From NCBI RefSeq assembly GCF_022899245.1, contig NZ_JALJAZ010000001.1, positions 1,457,501-1,521,500 of the forward strand: 64,000 nucleotides of DNA, given 5' to 3'. The notes below the pieces were generated by a model. That model saw only the letters and a list, made by a program, of their open reading frames with translations. It did no database searches and was not told where the DNA came from. Shown here in pieces: positions 36,214 to 45,445 of the stretch. Origin of the DNA: Falsirhodobacter halotolerans. GTDB lineage: Bacteria; Pseudomonadota; Alphaproteobacteria; Rhodobacterales; Rhodobacteraceae. A program made the translations under genes and the position numbers. The stretch's first letter is position 1. The number at the start of each line of letters is the position of its first letter.

Positions 36214-38351
36214 TGCGCCTTCGTTCCGCCATCTTCGCGCTGGCGCTGTCCAGCCTTCCGGCGCTGGCCCAGGATCGGGCGACCCTTGTGGCCGACGATC
36301 TGCAGATCAGCGGCGACAATGTCCTGACCGCGCGCGGCGCGGTGGAGGTGTTCTATCAGGGGCAGCGCCTGCGCGCCTCCTCGGTCCGGTATGACCGGAC
36401 CAATGACAGCCTGGACATCGTGGGGCCGATCACGCTGGACGACGGGCAAGGGTCGGTCGTGCTTGCCGATCAGGCGCAGTTGTCGGGCGATCTGACCGAA
36501 GGCGTGCTGCAAAGCGCGCGTCTGGTCCTGAACGATCAGCTGCAACTGGCCGCAAACCAGATCAACCGGATCGGCGACCGCTATACCCGGCTGGGGCAGT
36601 CGGTCGCGTCGTCCTGTCAGGTCTGCGCGTCCAACCCCACGCCCTTGTGGGAAATCCGCGCGCGGGAGATCATTCACGATCAGGAAGAGCGGCAGATCTA
36701 TTTCCAGAACGCCCAGCTTCGGTTCGTGGGCGTGCCGGTCTTCTACGTCCCCCGTCTGCGTATGCCCGATCCGACCGTGGACCGCACACGAGGTGTTCTG
36801 CGCCCCTCGCTCCGCACGACATCGGATTTCGGAACGGGCATCAAGGTGCCGTATTTCTTCCCATTGGGAGAGACGCGCGACCTGACGCTGACGCCGTATT
36901 ACTCCACCAAGAACACCCGCTCGCTCGACGCCCGCTATCGTCAGGCGTTCAACTTCGGCTGGCTTGAGGTGAACGGAGCCGTGTCGCGCGACCATCTGCG
37001 CCCGAACGAGACGCGCGGCTATCTTCTGGCCACCGGCGAGTTTCTCTTGCCCGAAAGCTATGTGCTGAAGATGCGCGTCGATACGGTCAGCGATCCCGGC
37101 TATCTCTACGACTACGGGCTGGAAGAGCGCGACCGTCTGGAAAGCAGCGTCGAGGTCACGCGGACCCGGCGCAACGAATACATCTCGGGTCGGATCATCA
37201 ACTTCCAGTCGATCCGCGATGGCGAACCCACATCGACCATTCCGTCGCAGGTGGCCGATGCGACGTTCCATCGCCGCTTCACCGGCGGCATTCTGGGGGG
37301 TGAGGCCGGTCTGCGCTGGCAACTTCACGGCGCCAAGCGCACGTCGGACCGGCCCTTCGACACCGATGTCGACCGCGACGACATCGCCGACGGTCGCGAC
37401 ACGACCCGCATGTCGGTCCGGCTGGACTGGCGGCGCAACTTCGTCCTCCCGGCCGGCATTCTGGCCACGACCCTGGGAGAGGTGTCGGCCGACATCTACA
37501 ACATCAATCAGGATCTGGACTATCAGGGCCGCACCGGGCGGGTGAACGGCGCCGTGGGGGCCGAGTTGCGCTGGCCTTGGGTCAAGGCGGGCGCGAACGG
37601 CACAAGCCACATCCTCGGCCCCATCGCGCAGGCTGTGTTCAGTCCCAATGACAGCCCCGACATCCCGAACGAGGACAGCACTCTGGTCGAGTTCGACGAG
37701 TCGAACCTGTTCGCGCTGAACCGCTTTTCGGGTGTGGACGAATACGAACGCGGGGCGCGGGTGAACCTCGGGCTTGGCTATGCCCGCATCGCGCCCAACG
37801 GCTGGACGGTCAGCGGCATCCTGGGGCGCACCTTCCGCGAACGCGATCTGGGGCAGTTCTCGAACGCCTCGGGCCTGGACGGATCCAGCAGCGACTGGCT
37901 GGGCCAGTTCCAGATCATGCTGCGCGACGGGCTGATCATCACCAACCGCACCCTGTTCGACGACAACCTTGAGGTGACGAAATCCGAACTGCGCATGGAT
38001 GCCGCGCTGGACCGATTCACCCTCTCGGCGGGGTATATCAATCTTCTGGCCGACCCCGAGGAGGATCGTCAGGACGCGCTGTCGGAGATGACCTTCGACG
38101 CCAGCTATCAACTGACCGAAACCTGGGCCGCGCGCGCCAGCACCCGCTATGATTTCGACGCCGATCGGGCACAGCGGGCGGGCGTGGGCGCGCAGTTCCG
38201 CAACGAGTGCATGGCGGTCGATGTTTATCTCTCGCGTCGGTTCGCATCCTCGACTAGTGTGGAGCCGACCACCGAATTCGGCCTGTCGGTCGATCTTCTG
38301 GGCTTTGGCAGCAGCAAGAAACCCGGCCCCGCCGGAACCTGCCGTGGCTGA
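36213..38351 (+). CDS. lptD: LPS assembly outer-membrane protein LptD
   Basis: A 712-aa outer-membrane translocon that with LptE inserts LPS into the outer leaflet. A signal peptide ends near Ala19-Gln20 (SLPALAQD). The N-terminal OstA/LptA-like domain (about 25–130) feeds LPS to a C-terminal beta-barrel. The protein has exactly four cysteines (135, 138, 666 and 710), two N-terminal and two C-terminal, matching the two-plus-two pattern whose inter-domain disulfides are needed in E. coli LptD. The lptE gene is not in this operon. Confidence 0.93.
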   Translation: MRLRSAIFALALSSLPALAQDRATLVADDLQISGDNVLTARGAVEVFYQGQRLRASSVRYDRTNDSLDIVGPITLDDGQGSVVLADQAQLSGDLTEGVLQSARLVLNDQLQLAANQINRIGDRYTRLGQSVASSCQVCASNPTPLWEIRAREIIHDQEERQIYFQNAQLRFVGVPVFYVPRLRMPDPTVDRTRGVLRPSLRTTSDFGTGIKVPYFFPLGETRDLTLTPYYSTKNTRSLDARYRQAFNFGWLEVNGAVSRDHLRPNETRGYLLATGEFLLPESYVLKMRVDTVSDPGYLYDYGLEERDRLESSVEVTRTRRNEYISGRIINFQSIRDGEPTSTIPSQVADATFHRRFTGGILGGEAGLRWQLHGAKRTSDRPFDTDVDRDDIADGRDTTRMSVRLDWRRNFVLPAGILATTLGEVSADIYNINQDLDYQGRTGRVNGAVGAELRWPWVKAGANGTSHILGPIAQAVFSPNDSPDIPNEDSTLVEFDESNLFALNRFSGVDEYERGARVNLGLGYARIAPNGWTVSGILGRTFRERDLGQFSNASGLDGSSSDWLGQFQIMLRDGLIITNRTLFDDNLEVTKSELRMDAALDRFTLSAGYINLLADPEEDRQDALSEMTFDASYQLTETWAARASTRYDFDADRAQRAGVGAQFRNECMAVDVYLSRRFASSTSVEPTTEFGLSVDLLGFGSSKKPGPAGTCRG

Positions 38352-38382
38352 CCCGTCACGGATCAAGACAAGAGAAGACAGA

Positions 38383-39567
38383 ATGCAGCGTTTCACTCCT
38401 CTCCTTCTGGCCGCCCTTCTTGGCAGCGCTTCCCTGCAGCCTGCCGTGGCGCAAAACCTGTTCGCCCCCCATGCGATCGTGAACGGCAGCGCCATCACGA
38501 ATTGGGAGTTGCAGCAGCGCGAACGCTTTCTGACCGTCCTGCGGGCGCCCGGCGACGCGCGCCGTCTGGCCGAGGATGGGCTGATCGAAGATCGGCTGAA
38601 GCTGGACGCAGGCAAGCAGATGGGGATCGAGGTTTCGGACGAGGAACTTGCCGACGGGATGGAGGAATTTGCCGGACGCGCCGACATGAACACCGACCAG
38701 TTCGTGGGTCAGCTGGCGCAAGCGGGCATCGACGAGACGACATTCCGCGACTTCGTCCGGTCGGGGATCATATGGCGCCATGTCGTCCGCGACCGGTTTT
38801 CCCAACGCGTGATCATCAGCGAGGCCGATATCGACCGCGCGCTGGAAAACGCCAGTCAATCGCCGAACATCCGCGTTCTTCTGTCGGAACTGATCCTGCC
38901 CGCCCCCCCGGGTCAGGAGCAGCAGGCCCTGAACGCGGCCGAGGATATTGCCGCGCGCGTGACGGCGGGCGAAAGCTTCGCGCGCTTTGCCGAACAGTAT
39001 TCCGCCTCCCCTTCGGCCCAGAATGGTGGCGCGCTGGAATGGCTGCCGCTGGCCGATCTGCCGCCCGGTCTGCAGCCGGTGTTTCTTGGCCTTTCCCCCG
39101 GCGGGGTGACGCAGCCGTTGCAGGTGCCGAATGCCGTGGCCCTGTTCCAATTGCGTCAACTGGATGAAAGCGCCCCCACAGCCCGCGCGACCGAGGTGGA
39201 TTATGCCCTCTTTCCGCTGGCCACCGCCGCCGATGGTGCCGTGGTGCGCGGACGGGTGGACAGCTGCAACGACCTTTACACCGTCGCCCGGGAAAACGGC
39301 GTGGCCGTTCAACGACAGACCCAGGCCACGGCCTCGTTGCCGGCGGATCTGAGCGGGACGATCGCGGGGCTGGACCAGTATGAAAGCGCGGTCGTGATGC
39401 GCGGGGCCTCTCTATCGCTCGTCATGCTGTGCGCGCGCCGCGCGGTGCAGGAGAACGCGGTCGATCGGGACGCGATCCGCAACCAGCTGACCAACCAGCA
39501 GCTTTCCGCCCTGGCCGATGTCTATATCAAGCAGCTTCGCGACAACGCGATCATCCGCCAGCCGTGA
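38383..39567 (+). CDS. surA: SurA-like periplasmic peptidyl-prolyl isomerase
   Basis: A 394-aa exported chaperone for outer-membrane proteins. The signal peptide ends near Ala23 (LQPAVAQN). An N-terminal SurA chaperone domain starts at PHAIVNGSAITNWELQQRERFL. One parvulin (rotamase) domain follows at about residues 165–265, where E. coli SurA has two. The ATG at 38383 has AAGAGAAG upstream. Placement after lptD, itself a SurA client, and before pdxA and rsmA is the classic order. The TGA stop overlaps the GTG of pdxA. Confidence 0.9.
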   Translation: MQRFTPLLLAALLGSASLQPAVAQNLFAPHAIVNGSAITNWELQQRERFLTVLRAPGDARRLAEDGLIEDRLKLDAGKQMGIEVSDEELADGMEEFAGRADMNTDQFVGQLAQAGIDETTFRDFVRSGIIWRHVVRDRFSQRVIISEADIDRALENASQSPNIRVLLSELILPAPPGQEQQALNAAEDIAARVTAGESFARFAEQYSASPSAQNGGALEWLPLADLPPGLQPVFLGLSPGGVTQPLQVPNAVALFQLRQLDESAPTARATEVDYALFPLATAADGAVVRGRVDSCNDLYTVARENGVAVQRQTQATASLPADLSGTIAGLDQYESAVVMRGASLSLVMLCARRAVQENAVDRDAIRNQLTNQQLSALADVYIKQLRDNAIIRQP

Positions 39568-40529
39568 CCCCCGTCGCCGTGACCTGTGGGGAGCCGTCGG
39601 GCATCGGCCCCGAAATTGCGGCCAAGGCGCGTCTGCGTCTTGGGGCGGAGGTACCGTTCTTCTGGATCGGCGATCCCCGGCATCTGCCAAGCGGCACCCC
39701 GATCACCGAGGTCGCGACCCCCGCCGAGGCGGCAACCGTCGCACCTGACCGCCTGCCCGTGCTGGCGCATCCCTTTCCCGAACCGGCCACGGCGGGGCGT
39801 CCGTCCCCCGCCAATGCGGCCTCGGTCATCGCGGTGATTGCCCGCGCGGTGGACTTGGTCCGCGCGGGCGAGGCTTCGGCCATCTGCACCGCCCCGATCA
39901 GCAAGAAGGCCCTGATCGACGGCGCGGGGTTCGCCCATCCCGGTCACACGGAATATCTGGCGGCGCTGGCGGGGGTGGAGCGTGTGGTGATGATGCTCGC
40001 CTCCGACCTGTTGCGCGTGGTGCCCACCACGATCCATATTCCGCTGGATCAGGTGCCCACGCACCTGACGCCGGACCTTCTGGACCAGACGATCCGCATC
40101 ACCCATGCCGGTCTGGTCCGCGATTTCGGCATCGCCGCGCCGCGTCTGGCCGTGGCCGGGCTGAACCCCCACGCGGGCGAAGGCGGCACGATGGGATCAC
40201 AGGAGGGATGGATCGCCCAAGCCCTGGATCGCCTGCGGGCCGAGGGACTGACGATCGCGGGCCCCTTGCCCGCCGACACGATGTTTCATGCGGCGGCCCG
40301 CGCGCGGTATGACGCGGCGATCTGCATGTATCACGATCAGGCGCTGATCCCGATCAAGACGCTCGCGTTCGACAGCGGCGTGAACGTGACGCTGGGGCTG
40401 CCCTTCGTGCGCACCTCGCCCGATCATGGCACCGCATTCGACATTGCGGGGCACGGGGTGGCCGATCCGTCCAGCCTGATCGCCGCGTTGCGCATGGCGC
40501 AAACCATGGGGGCACGCCGTGGCCATTGA
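39564..40529 (+). CDS. pdxA: 4-Hydroxythreonine-4-phosphate dehydrogenase
   Basis: A 321-aa enzyme of DXP-dependent pyridoxal phosphate synthesis that oxidises and decarboxylates 4-phosphohydroxy-L-threonine. [12 protein letters not shown] marks the N-terminus, APISKKAL and GHTEYLA are substrate and metal residues, and [13 protein letters not shown] contains the metal-binding histidine. The GTG start overlaps the surA stop (GTGA), and the rsmA GTG lies inside its last 11 bp. Confidence 0.95.
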   Translation: MTPVAVTCGEPSGIGPEIAAKARLRLGAEVPFFWIGDPRHLPSGTPITEVATPAEAATVAPDRLPVLAHPFPEPATAGRPSPANAASVIAVIARAVDLVRAGEASAICTAPISKKALIDGAGFAHPGHTEYLAALAGVERVVMMLASDLLRVVPTTIHIPLDQVPTHLTPDLLDQTIRITHAGLVRDFGIAAPRLAVAGLNPHAGEGGTMGSQEGWIAQALDRLRAEGLTIAGPLPADTMFHAAARARYDAAICMYHDQALIPIKTLAFDSGVNVTLGLPFVRTSPDHGTAFDIAGHGVADPSSLIAALRMAQTMGARRGH

Positions 40530-41352
40530 CCCACTCCCCCCCCTGCGCGAGGTGATCCGCACCCATGATCTGGTGGCCAAGAAACAGTTGGGTCAAAACT
40601 TCCTGCTGGATCTGAACCTGACCGCCAAGATCGCGCGGATGGCGGGTGATCTGTCGGGGTCCGATGTGATCGAGGTCGGTCCCGGCCCCGGCGGTCTGAC
40701 GCGCGGGCTTCTGGCCGAAGGGGCACGCCGCGTGCTGGCGATCGAGAAGGACGCCCGCTGTCTGCCCGCGCTTGCCGAGATTGCCGACGCCTATCCCGGG
40801 CGGTTGGAGGTGGTGAACGCCGACGCGCTGTCCTATCGCCCCGAAGGGCTGACCCCGCCGATCCGCATCGTGGCCAACCTGCCGTATAACGTGGGCACCG
40901 AATTGCTGGTCCGCTGGCTGACGCCCGATGTCTGGCCGCCTTTCTGGGAAAGCCTGACGCTGATGTTTCAGAAAGAGGTGGCGGAACGGATCGTGGCGAA
41001 ACCCGGCAGCAAGGCCTATGGCCGCCTGGCGCTGCTGGCCCAGTGGCGGACCGATGCGCGTCTGGTGATGACGCTGCCGCCCGAGGCGTTCACCCCGCCC
41101 CCGAAGATCCATTCGGCGGTCGTGCATTTGAAACGTCTTGACGAGCCCCGCTTTCCCGCCAACGCCGCGACGCTGTCGCGCATTACGGCCATGGCGTTCA
41201 ATCAGCGGCGCAAGATGCTGCGCTCCAGCTTGAAGGGTCTGGTTCCGGGAGTGGAGGATCACCTGAGCGCCGCCGGCATCGATCCCACCGCCCGGGCGGA
41301 GGAGATTTCGCTGGAGCGGTTCTGCGCTCTCGCCCGCCAGATCGACGCATGA
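40519..41352 (+). CDS. rsmA: 16S rRNA (adenine-1518/1519-N6)-dimethyltransferase
   Basis: A 277-aa methyltransferase (KsgA) that dimethylates two adjacent adenines near the 3' end of 16S r[14 protein letters not shown] is the N-terminal signature, [12 protein letters not shown] is the S-adenosylmethionine site, and Asn120-Leu-Pro-Tyr-Asn is the catalytic motif. The GTG start overlaps pdxA by 11 bp. A strong hairpin terminator follows immediately after the stop, closing the lpt–rsmA operon. Confidence 0.96.
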   Translation: MAIDPLPPLREVIRTHDLVAKKQLGQNFLLDLNLTAKIARMAGDLSGSDVIEVGPGPGGLTRGLLAEGARRVLAIEKDARCLPALAEIADAYPGRLEVVNADALSYRPEGLTPPIRIVANLPYNVGTELLVRWLTPDVWPPFWESLTLMFQKEVAERIVAKPGSKAYGRLALLAQWRTDARLVMTLPPEAFTPPPKIHSAVVHLKRLDEPRFPANAATLSRITAMAFNQRRKMLRSSLKGLVPGVEDHLSAAGIDPTARAEEISLERFCALARQIDA

Positions 41353-41354
41353 AA

Positions 41355-41374
41355 ACGGGGGCCGAAGCCCCCGT
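41355..41374. terminator. Bidirectional hairpin between rsmA and the DUF4167 gene
   Basis: ACGGGGGC (41355–41362) and GCCCCCGT (41367–41374) are perfect complements around a CGAA loop, giving an 8-bp GC-rich stem. It lies in the 25-bp gap between convergent stops and is placed to end both transcripts. T-runs are weak on both sides. Confidence 0.6.
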
Positions 41375-41377
41375 CTC

Positions 41378-42004
41378 TCAGTCCTGCGGTGCGTCCGGCG
41401 CATCCTCGCGCTTGGTGCGGGGCCGACGCGTGTTCGTGCGGCGGGGGGCATCGCCCTCTTTCGGTTCGCGCGGGGTGCGGGGGCGACGTGCACGGGGCGC
41501 GGCAGGGGCTGCGTCTTCGGCAAGGTCCAGCTTCGGCTGCTCTTCCACCGGGGCCTCTGCCGGGGCGGGCGCGGCCTCTTCCTTCACGGGGGCGGTGTAG
41601 CGCGCGGGCAGCGCTTGGGCCGCATCCTCCGCCACCTCTTCCATGGCCGGTTCGCGACGCTCCTCACGCCGGTCGTCGCGGCGGGGCTGATGGTTCTGCC
41701 CGTTGTGGTGGTTGGAGTTGTTGTGCTGCTGCTGACGCGATTCCTGTTCGGCCGCCATCTCGCGCTGCGCCTCGCTCAACATGCGGGTGTAGTGTTCGGC
41801 ATGTTGCAAAAACGCCTCGGCCGCCACGCGGTCATGCGACAGCTGCGCATCGCGCGCCAGGACGAGGTATTTCTCGATGATCTGCTGCGGCGTTCCCCGC
41901 ACCTTGCCCTCGGGGCCGGAGCTGTCGAAGACGCGGTTGATGATGTTGCCCAACGGGCGCGGGCGGTTCGACTTGGAACGCGAACGGGACTTGGAGGAGC
42001 GCAT
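41378..42004 (-). CDS. DUF4167 domain protein
   Basis: A 208-aa alphaproteobacterial protein of unknown function. The N-terminal half holds DUF4167: a basic SRSRSKSNRPRPLGNIINRVFDS start, then VRGTPQQIIEKYLVLARDAQLSHDRVAAEAFLQHAEHY. The C-terminal half is low in complexity, rich in Glu, Ala, Pro and Arg, and likely disordered. The Arg-rich start and tail suggest RNA or DNA binding, but that is inference. The ATG at 42004 has AAGGACAAG upstream. It lies 226 bp after prmC on the same strand; that gap has no other visible gene. Confidence 0.8.
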   Translation of the reverse strand: MRSSKSRSRSKSNRPRPLGNIINRVFDSSGPEGKVRGTPQQIIEKYLVLARDAQLSHDRVAAEAFLQHAEHYTRMLSEAQREMAAEQESRQQQHNNSNHHNGQNHQPRRDDRREERREPAMEEVAEDAAQALPARYTAPVKEEAAPAPAEAPVEEQPKLDLAEDAAPAAPRARRPRTPREPKEGDAPRRTNTRRPRTKREDAPDAPQD

Positions 42005-42230
42005 CTTGTCCTTGTATCCGATTATCAGACTGTGCCGTATTTCCGCTGCGATACCTGCCGCCGCCTGTCTGGCATTGCGGTCCGGCCCTTTCGCTGCATC
42101 GGCGGAACGCATGGGGCCGTCGCGCGGTTGCGCCGCGCCCTGTGCGTTGCCTCTCACTAAACACCCGATGACCAACATGGCAAGGGCTTAATTCGGCTTT
42201 TCCGGCTCATGACGCGTTTTTGCGACCGGG

Positions 42231-43052
42231 TCAGCGCTTGCGCGCCATGACGACCCGGTCGCGTCCGTCCAGATCGGGGTGGACGGCCACGTCCTGCAAT
42301 CCCGCTGTGTGGAACATGGCGGAGACGGCGGCGCCCTGCGTGGGCCCGATCTCCACGATCACGCGCCCGCCCGGGTGAAGATGATGCGAAACCGCCGCCG
42401 AAATGCTGCGATAGGGGCCCAACCCATCCCCCCCCGGGGTCAGCGCCATCGCCGGTTCCCACAACCGAACGTCGGGCGACAGGCCCGCCATCTCGTCCTC
42501 GGCAATGTAGGGAGGGTTGGAGACGATCAGGTCGAACCGGCCCTCGACCCCCTCGAACCAGTCCGATTGCACGAAAGCCAGTGTCACGTCATGCGCCCGC
42601 GCGTTCTGCCGCGCCACGTCCAGCGCCGCCGCCGACAGATCGGTCGCCACCCCCCGCGCCCCGGTTTCCGCGACCAGAGTTATGCCAAGAATTCCGGTCC
42701 CGGTTCCAAGATCGAGAATGGATGAGAATTCTTCGCCAAGCGCATGATGTATCAGGGTTTCCGTCTCGGGCCGGGGGTCCAGCGTGTCCGAGGTCACCCG
42801 AAAGGTCCGACCGTGAAACTGACGCAGGCCCGTGATATGGGCCACCGGGCGGTGGCGGGAGCGTTCCTCCACCGCCCGGTCCAGCCAGATCGCGCGTTCG
42901 GGGTCCAGCGGGTCGTCCGCATGCAGGATCAGCCGATCCGCGGGAAGGCCCGCCGCATGGGCCACCAGCCAGCGCGCATCGCGCGCGGCCCCCGCAAGGC
43001 CCGCTGCCTTCAGGCGGGCCGCTGCGTGGCGCAACGCCTCGGCGATGGTCAT
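42231..43052 (-). CDS. prmC: Peptide chain release factor N5-glutamine methyltransferase
   Basis: A 273-aa methyltransferase (HemK/PrmC) that methylates the glutamine of the GGQ motif in release factors. The cofactor site is [14 protein letters not shown], and Asn179-Pro-Pro-Tyr182 ([10 protein letters not shown]) is the catalytic motif. The ATG overlaps the prfA stop (ATGA), so the enzyme is co-translated with its substrate PrfA. Confidence 0.95.
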   Translation of the reverse strand: MTIAEALRHAAARLKAAGLAGAARDARWLVAHAAGLPADRLILHADDPLDPERAIWLDRAVEERSRHRPVAHITGLRQFHGRTFRVTSDTLDPRPETETLIHHALGEEFSSILDLGTGTGILGITLVAETGARGVATDLSAAALDVARQNARAHDVTLAFVQSDWFEGVEGRFDLIVSNPPYIAEDEMAGLSPDVRLWEPAMALTPGGDGLGPYRSISAAVSHHLHPGGRVIVEIGPTQGAAVSAMFHTAGLQDVAVHPDLDGRDRVVMARKR

Positions 43053-44104
43053 GTCTCCATCTCCGCCAGCTTGGCGGCCTGGTCATGGGTGGTCAGCGCG
43101 TCGATCACCTCGTCCAGATCGCCCGCCATGATCTGCGGCAGCGCATAGAGGGTGAGGTTGATCCGGTGATCGGTCATCCGTCCCTGCGGAAAGTTGTACG
43201 TGCGGATGCGCTCGCTTCGGTCGCCCGATCCGATCTGCGCCTTGCGGTCGGCGGCACGGGCGGCATCGGTCCGTTCCCGCTCCATGTCGTGCAGCCGAGC
43301 GCGCAAGACCTGCATGGCGATCGCCCGGTTCTGATGCTGCGATTTTTCCGAACTCGTGACGACGATGCCGGTCGGAAGGTGGGTGATCCGCACCGCCGAA
43401 TCGGTGGTGTTGACATGCTGCCCCCCCGCGCCGCTGGCACGCATCGTGTCGATGCGGATGTCGGCGGCGGGAATGTCGATCTCCACCTCCTGCGCCTCGG
43501 GCAGGACCGCGACGGTCGCGGCGGAGGTGTGGATACGCCCCCCCGCCTCGGTCTGCGGCACGCGCTGCACCCGATGCACACCCGATTCGTATTTCAGACG
43601 GGCGAAAACACCCTCCCCCTGGACCAGCGCCGTCAATTCGCGGATCCCGCCCAGATCGCTTTCCGTCAGGTCGATGATCTGGAACCGCCAGCCCCGATCC
43701 TCGGCATAGCGTTGGTACATGCGCAAGAGATCGCCCGCGAACAGCGACGCCTCCTCCCCCCCGGTGCCGGGGCGAATCTCCAGAATGGCGGGGCGCGCGT
43801 CGGCGGCATCCTTGGGCAGCAGGGCCAGCCGCAGCGCCTGTTCCATGCCGGGAATACGGGCGCGGAGGTCGGCAACCTCCTCCTCGGCCAAGGCACGCAT
43901 GTCGGGATCGGCCAGCATCGCCTCCGCCTCGGCCAGATCGTTCAGCGCGGACCGATGCGCCGCGATCTGCGTCACCACGGGCTTCAGGTCCGAATATTCC
44001 TGGCTCAGCGCGGCGATTTCGGACGGCGGCGCCCCAGCGGACAGCCGCGCCTCCAGATACTCGAACCGCTGCACGATCTGGGCCAGCTTCTCCACCGGCA
44101 ACAT
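43049..44104 (-). CDS. prfA: Peptide chain release factor 1
   Basis: A 351-aa class I release factor that reads UAA and UAG. The GGQ motif is at residues 227–229 in [15 protein letters not shown]. The stop-codon recognition region contains [14 protein letters not shown]; the PxT motif typical of RF1 is in the same region. The ATG at 44104 ([10 protein letters not shown]) is preferred over a longer upstream frame. Four base pairs separate it from the Mth938-domain gene. Confidence 0.96.
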   Translation of the reverse strand: MLPVEKLAQIVQRFEYLEARLSAGAPPSEIAALSQEYSDLKPVVTQIAAHRSALNDLAEAEAMLADPDMRALAEEEVADLRARIPGMEQALRLALLPKDAADARPAILEIRPGTGGEEASLFAGDLLRMYQRYAEDRGWRFQIIDLTESDLGGIRELTALVQGEGVFARLKYESGVHRVQRVPQTEAGGRIHTSAATVAVLPEAQEVEIDIPAADIRIDTMRASGAGGQHVNTTDSAVRITHLPTGIVVTSSEKSQHQNRAIAMQVLRARLHDMERERTDAARAADRKAQIGSGDRSERIRTYNFPQGRMTDHRINLTLYALPQIMAGDLDEVIDALTTHDQAAKLAEMET

Positions 44105-44108
44105 TGCC

Positions 44109-44462
44109 TCAGCCCTCCACCGGCAGAAGGGCAAGGGCCACAAGCCGCCCTTCGGTCAACAACAGGTTGTAGGTGCGGCAGGCGGCGGGCGAACTCATGA
44201 CCTCCACCCCGATGCCGGCCGTTTCCAACGCGGCGCGGAAGGTCCGCGGGGCATGGGCGATGTCGCCCCCCGTCCCCAGAAACAGGACGTCGATCCGCCC
44301 CGCCAGCGTCAGCGGCGTCGCTGTGTCCGTCAGACCGCCCCACCCCCGCACGCTCCAAGGCGAGACGAGGAGCGGTTCATGGAACAACCGGTCCATGATG
44401 CGGAAGAACCCCGGGCCATAGCCGTCGATAGGCTGCGCCTCGGCATAGGTGATTTCCTGCAT
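44109..44462 (-). CDS. Mth938-like domain protein
   Basis: A 117-aa protein of the Mth938/DUF498 family, related to mitochondrial complex I assembly factor NDUFAF3. Recognisable parts are [12 protein letters not shown], a central WGGLTD region and [11 protein letters not shown] near residue 60. No catalytic residues are known. The ATG at 44462 overlaps the secF stop by one base (TGATG). The link with secDF is common in alphaproteobacteria; human NDUFAF3-type proteins act in membrane complex assembly, so a role near membrane protein insertion is plausible but unproven. Confidence 0.82.
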   Translation of the reverse strand: MQEITYAEAQPIDGYGPGFFRIMDRLFHEPLLVSPWSVRGWGGLTDTATPLTLAGRIDVLFLGTGGDIAHAPRTFRAALETAGIGVEVMSSPAACRTYNLLLTEGRLVALALLPVEG

Positions 44463-45433
44463 CACGCGTCGATGTCGGCGAAGGTCGTCCCGGCCTTGGA
44501 CTTCACCTTCGGCTCACGGTTGATGCCGATCCACAGCACCAGGTTCTTGGCCATAAAGACCGAGGAGTAGGTGCCCAGAAGAACGCCGAACAGAATGGCG
44601 GACACGAAGCCGCGCAACACGTCGCCCCCGAAGATCAGCAGCGCAACCAGCGCAATGGCCGTCGTCATGACCGTCATCACCGTCCGGCTGAGCGTTTCGT
44701 TGACCGAGATGTTCATCACGTCGCGCAGCGGCATCGTTTTGTATTTCCGCAGGTTTTCCCGAAGCCGGTCGAATACCACGACCGTGTCGTTGACCGAATA
44801 GCCCAGAATGGTCAAAAGCGCCGCGACGGTGGTCAGGTCGAAACGGAACTGGAACAGCGAGAAGATCCCGACCGTGACGACCACGTCGTGCAACGAGGAC
44901 ATGATCGTGCCCAAGGCGAACTGCCATTCGAACCGCAGCCAGATATAGATCATGATCCCCAGCGAGGCGAGACCCACGGCCAGGATCGCCGACCAGACCA
45001 GTTCGCCCGACACTTTCGGCCCGACCGTCTCCACCGAAGCGAAGATGAGCGAGGGGTCGACGGCGGTCAATGCGCTCTGGACCCGCGTCAAGGTTTCGGA
45101 ATTGGTCGATGCCTCCCCTTCCGATGCGGAAAGGCGAATGGTGGCGACGTTCTGATCGGCACGGAAGGCGGGGTCGAACACCTCGGTGATGACTACATCG
45201 CCCAGATCCAGCGGGGCCAGCGCCGCGCGATAGGCGCCGACATCCACCGGCTGCTGCGCTTCGGTCCGAATGGTGGTGCCGCCGCGGAAGTCGATGCCGA
45301 AGTTCAATCCCATCACCGCCACGATGACCAAGGACAGGACCATGGCCGCGATCGAGGCGCCGAACGTCGCCCACTGCCAGCGGAAGAAGTCGATCTTGGT
45401 GTTGTCGGGAACGAGTTTCAGACGAAAGGCCAT
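44462..45433 (-). CDS. secF: Protein translocase subunit SecF
   Basis: A 323-aa integral membrane protein that with SecD uses proton motive force to drive protein export. The SecF hallmark GLNFGIDFRGGT lies after the first membrane span (about residues 42–53). SIGILGYSVNDTV-type residues (LTILGYSVNDTVVVFDRLRE) and five C-terminal membrane helices follow. The start ATG at 45433 gives the normal N-terminus. SecD ends 12 bp upstream. Confidence 0.96.
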   Translation of the reverse strand: MAFRLKLVPDNTKIDFFRWQWATFGASIAAMVLSLVIVAVMGLNFGIDFRGGTTIRTEAQQPVDVGAYRAALAPLDLGDVVITEVFDPAFRADQNVATIRLSASEGEASTNSETLTRVQSALTAVDPSLIFASVETVGPKVSGELVWSAILAVGLASLGIMIYIWLRFEWQFALGTIMSSLHDVVVTVGIFSLFQFRFDLTTVAALLTILGYSVNDTVVVFDRLRENLRKYKTMPLRDVMNISVNETLSRTVMTVMTTAIALVALLIFGGDVLRGFVSAILFGVLLGTYSSVFMAKNLVLWIGINREPKVKSKAGTTFADIDA

Positions 45434-45445
45434 GACATGCGTTCC

